Shown: one piece after another, positions 61,027 to 64,000 of the stretch | Layout of the letters: the number at the start of each line of letters is the position of its first letter | Position numbering within the stretch: position 1 is the first letter of the stretch | Assembly (NCBI GenBank): GCA_947179485.1 | Contig: OX359245.1 | Coordinates: 58,515,067 to 58,579,066, forward strand | DNA from: Allacma fusca | Taxonomy: Eukaryota; Arthropoda; Collembola; Symphypleona; Sminthuridae | Direction of reading: 5' to 3' | Length of the DNA: 64,000 bases | Translations under genes and position numbers: made by a program | The notes under the pieces: generated by a model | Seen by the model: only the letters and a program-made list of their open reading frames with translations | The model's database searches: none | What the model was told of the DNA's origin: nothing

Positions 61027-62246
61027 TCATTGGATTGAAGGAAACGATGACCGCATCGTTGGAAAAATATTTTTTTGTGATGGTTTCCGAGTCATTCCGA
61101 ACGAATGTGGGTGAAGAGCGGTTTCTGCCTTCTGTTGCAGTCTTGAACTTGAGATTGACTTTTTCCTAGGTAGACATCTTTGCAAAGTTTTTAACATAGG
61201 GATTTACTTTTAAATTCGTAAAAATTCCCTAGAAAATACAATTTTAAAGCGATTTTGGTGCCGTAAACTGCACTAGGAAGGGGAAAATTATGTCCCCATA
61301 ATTTGTGGAGTACAAAATACAAGAAAGTGATTATACAGGGTGAGTAAAAACATTTTTTGGTGGGAAGTTAAGCATAAAACATGAGTGTGAATGAGTGAAA
61401 AAAGATATAACAGAGAAATTTTGTGTGTTTGATAGTTCCTAATTGGAAGGGTCGATAAATATTGGAGTGATCAATTCTTTTAGTTATCGGGGAAAAATAC
61501 AAGGCCTTGAAGGAAAAATAGAGTAAGTGTTAACAGAGTAAATAAAGTTGTGTATTATAAGAGTGGCATAAATGAGTATAATGTGTGTACAAATTAAAAG
61601 CAATAAGGAATAATTATATTAAACATAGATTCATGAAATTTGAAAGCGCCGTAGTGGATCCAAGAGTTTTATAGCTGCTAATTCAGGGAGGAGGAGATGT
61701 GGAGATTTCTTCAGCTGGAGTTTTCGGAGGATAATTCTGCAGAATGTAAATTGTTTCTAGAACTCAAAAATATTCATGAATTAGTGTAAGCTTGTGACAA
61801 TCAAATGTTAATCCTGTATTTGTGTATTTCTACAGGGTGACAACAATTTTGTGATTCTGAATTCATCGCTCATGGATAAAGTGCAAAAGTGAAATTGATA
61901 GTAGTTGTTAGGATAGGGCGAAGGGTCTGCAGGCTGGTACCCTTACGGTCTGTAGATCCAGGGAATTTATCTATGATGCCGGTTATGGTGTAATGTGATT
62001 TTTTTCTTGCATTATGAGCACTCAGTACTTGTGGGTCAATTTTTTAATTGTTTATTTGGTTTGAAGTGCTCCGCGGGACTCGGCAACCTTTGCCCGTTCA
62101 TGGTATTTGAGTGTTTAATAATGCTGGTCGAGACTATTACATCTGGGGCTAAGATAAATGACCGAGAATGGAATTTTCTTGAGTTCCATAATTTTTCTTT
62201 TGAATTCTTAGTAATGTTCTCTTGAGTATAGTAATTTTGAATAAAA
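61027..62246. other. 3' untranslated region of gypsy-2
   Basis: Lies between the pol stop and the LTR. AT-rich, with no open frame of note and no envelope gene visible on the minus strand. Confidence 0.55.
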
Positions 62247-64000
62247 TTATGAACAGCGAACAAGCATTGAATGGAATAAATTTTCCACTGCTTGTATATT
62301 ATGTCGTGTTGATCGTCGGAATTCGTCATCTTTACGAGTGTAAAAATCCGAGGGTACTATTTTTTGTGAATCCTCTTGTAACATTTGTTGTTGAGTCCTT
62401 CTAATTCTTTTGGTAGGCAGTGTAATTGACTCTGATTGTTGTAAATTGGCACCTAATGGCTCATTATGATTTGATAGTGCCGTAGATTGATCAATTATTG
62501 TAGGTAGGTCAGGTGTTGACTCTTTAGAAGGGTTGGATTCCAATGGGGGAAGGTTACCTCTTGGGGGAGGGGGGCCTTCCATAGGGGGAGGGGTTTGGGT
62601 GGGGCCCTCGGGATCGTGAGGTCCTAGAGGGGTCACGCCCGATTTTTCTTTCTCTAAAGACTTAGTAAATTTTTCAGGGTCAAGTGAGGTCAAAGGGTCT
62701 GTATAGTCAATATTTTCCTGTGATAAATTTTGTAAATGTGTGGATGGTTCTGGGTTTGGAGCCTGATGTGCTGTAGTTAATAGGGATGGTAACTGTATCC
62801 AGTTTGGTCTGGCATAATACTTTTTGAGTCGGGATACATGTACGGTTGTTGTCTTCATAGTGGTTCCAGCGGAACCTCGGATTGTATAGTTTACTTCGGA
62901 CGGAATGTCAATTACGCTGAATGGGCCTCTCCAACGAGGGAGAAGTTTGGAGCTAATTCCGGGTTTGGTGGCAGTGTGCTCCAAGAGCACGTTGTCTCCG
63001 ATTTCATATGTAACCGTGCGTTTACTTTTGTTAACTCGGGCAGCATATTTTTCTCGATGACGTGTGAGAATATCATGTGTTGTTTTCCATAGTGTGTCCA
63101 TATTTTGAATATTTTGGTGTTCAGGGGAAAACGTGGGGAAGGCATTTCGAAGAGGAGTCCGAGCATTGAATCCGTGGAGAAGGAAGAACGGGGTGTATCC
63201 ATGAGAAGTGTGTTGGGTGTTATTTAAATGAAAGGTCAAAGCGGGGAGTGCTAAGGGCCAGTCAGTTTTAGCTTCAGCAGTGTACATTGCTATGGCATCA
63301 CCGAGCGTCTGGTGGGTCCTTTCCACGAGCCCCTGGCTCTGTGGGTGGAATGCCGTTGAGTATTGCATGTTAAAGTTGAATATTTCGGATAATTCCGAGA
63401 GAACTGAGTTATTAAATTCGGTGCCTTGATCTGTTTGTATTATTTCAGGCAGGGAGTATAAACAGGCTAGTTTATTTAAGATAAAATTCGCAATTGTTTT
63501 AGCATCAGCTATGGGGACGACGTCAGTGACTAAAAATTTAGTCAAGTAGCAGATAGCTGTAATGATGTATCTCGGGCGGCCGGCTTGATTTGTGAGGGGA
63601 CCCTGAATGTCCATTTGAACACGTTCAAATGGGCGGAGGGGGATGGGTATATACTGGAATTCTCCAGGTTGTTTTTGTCCTCGGGGAGTTTTGCGCTCCT
63701 GGCAGATGGGGCAGGATTGAATAAATGCATGGACATCTTTGGACATGGTCCTCCAGTACAAACTAGTTTGTAGCTTCCGTAAAGTTTTTGTGTGGCCCAT
63801 ATGGCACACAGAATTGTGATGTTTTTGAATTACGTCAGGGACCATTTGCTTGGGAATTACAATGAGGGAGGCTTCACCTTGTTTGGAATTATATTTATAT
63901 AAAATACCATTAATTAGTGTATACTTTGATTTCAATTTCCAGGTTGTAGGTAGTTTAGTAATGATTTTTGCTATGGTTGGATCATTCATCTGTTCTTCTT
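62247..64000 (-). CDS. gypsy-2 pol: integrase with long C-terminal tail (partial)
   Basis: An open frame on the minus strand that enters from beyond the window and stops at 62247-62249. In order: the end of the RNase H/linker part, an HHCC zinc domain (HHNSVCHMGH and CPICQERK), the rve core with QMDIQGPL (first Asp), QTDQGTEFNN (second Asp) and GLVERTHQTLGD (Glu), and the C-terminal module ending TVHVSRLKKYYARPNW. A Pro/Ser-rich tail of about 190 residues follows, rich in PPP and PEGPTQTPPP, which gypsy-1 lacks. All DDE residues are present, so this copy could supply active integrase if the unseen part is intact. Confidence 0.9.
   Translation of the reverse strand, partial: EEQMNDPTIAKIITKLPTTWKLKSKYTLINGILYKYNSKQGEASLIVIPKQMVPDVIQKHHNSVCHMGHTKTLRKLQTSLYWRTMSKDVHAFIQSCPICQERKTPRGQKQPGEFQYIPIPLRPFERVQMDIQGPLTNQAGRPRYIITAICYLTKFLVTDVVPIADAKTIANFILNKLACLYSLPEIIQTDQGTEFNNSVLSELSEIFNFNMQYSTAFHPQSQGLVERTHQTLGDAIAMYTAEAKTDWPLALPALTFHLNNTQHTSHGYTPFFLLHGFNARTPLRNAFPTFSPEHQNIQNMDTLWKTTHDILTRHREKYAARVNKSKRTVTYEIGDNVLLEHTATKPGISSKLLPRWRGPFSVIDIPSEVNYTIRGSAGTTMKTTTVHVSRLKKYYARPNWIQLPSLLTTAHQAPNPEPSTHLQNLSQENIDYTDPLTSLDPEKFTKSLEKEKSGVTPLGPHDPEGPTQTPPPMEGPPPPRGNLPPLESNPSKESTPDLPTIIDQSTALSNHNEPLGANLQQSESITLPTKRIRRTQQQMLQEDSQKIVPSDFYTRKDDEFRRSTRHNIQAVENLFHSMLVRCS

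Larger units (their letters stand above)
60482..64000 (-). mobile_element. Second Ty3/gypsy element (gypsy-2), partial, in FAR intron 1
   Basis: Starts with TGTTAAGTATTAATTG, and the minus strand codes for a pol clearly related to gypsy-1 (integrase block by block) but diverged enough to be another family member. The 3' LTR is at 60482-61026, and the 5' part and second LTR lie to the right of the window. The pol frame that is visible is open without stops, unlike gypsy-1. GTTC just left of the LTR would be the expected 4-bp target duplication. Confidence 0.88.

Overview
This window is eukaryotic, and most probably from an arthropod genome (a hexapod; springtails are a reasonable guess, but the sequence does not prove it). 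The genes are split by short GT-AG introns. They belong to families expanded in arthropods: fatty acyl-CoA reductases (FAR), CYP2-like cytochromes P450 and a divergent ionotropic receptor (IR). The DNA is AT-rich and crowded with retrotransposons, MITEs and satellite DNA.

Layout. (1) 1-14149: the 3' half of a FAR pseudogene, with exons at 2183-2292, 12550-12739, 12979-13721 and 13933-14149. Its intron holds a hAT-type MITE (3227-12496), and that MITE was itself split by a Ty3/gypsy element on the minus strand (4031-12464). A second MITE sits inside an exon. (2) 14150-18521: intergenic DNA with a pogo/Tigger-like MITE and a decayed minus-strand coding relic. (3) 18522-21319: an intact seven-exon FAR gene of 469 codons. 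(4) 21475-27196: three more repeat elements, including a 2.2-kb fold-back element filled by minisatellites. (5) 27742-31060, minus strand: an intact four-exon IR gene of 678 residues, with a 912-bp hAT MITE in its third intron and an inverted sister copy upstream at 32404-33315. (6) 34956-36860 and 55567-57459: two paralogous five-exon P450 genes with matching exon lengths. Between them lie a GC-rich MITE, a decayed coding relic and a roughly 11-kb tandem array of a 1059-bp satellite. (7) 60259-60453: the first exon of a third FAR, followed in its first intron by a second, related gypsy element (60482 to the window edge), again on the minus strand.

How it fits together. The three FARs and two P450s look like local tandem duplications, with transposons driving the divergence between copies: one FAR is dead, one intact and one carries a large antisense insertion. 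FARs reduce fatty acyl-CoA to fatty alcohols (waxes, cuticular lipids, pheromones). P450s often act on related lipids, but no shared pathway can be shown from this sequence. Both P450s lack the usual oxygen-activation residues of helix I, so their chemistry may be unusual.

The most unusual structural theme is a set of hAT-type MITEs with different ends but the same design: 8-bp target duplications, short inverted ends, and an interior made largely of one short word repeated in both orientations, with a different word in each family.
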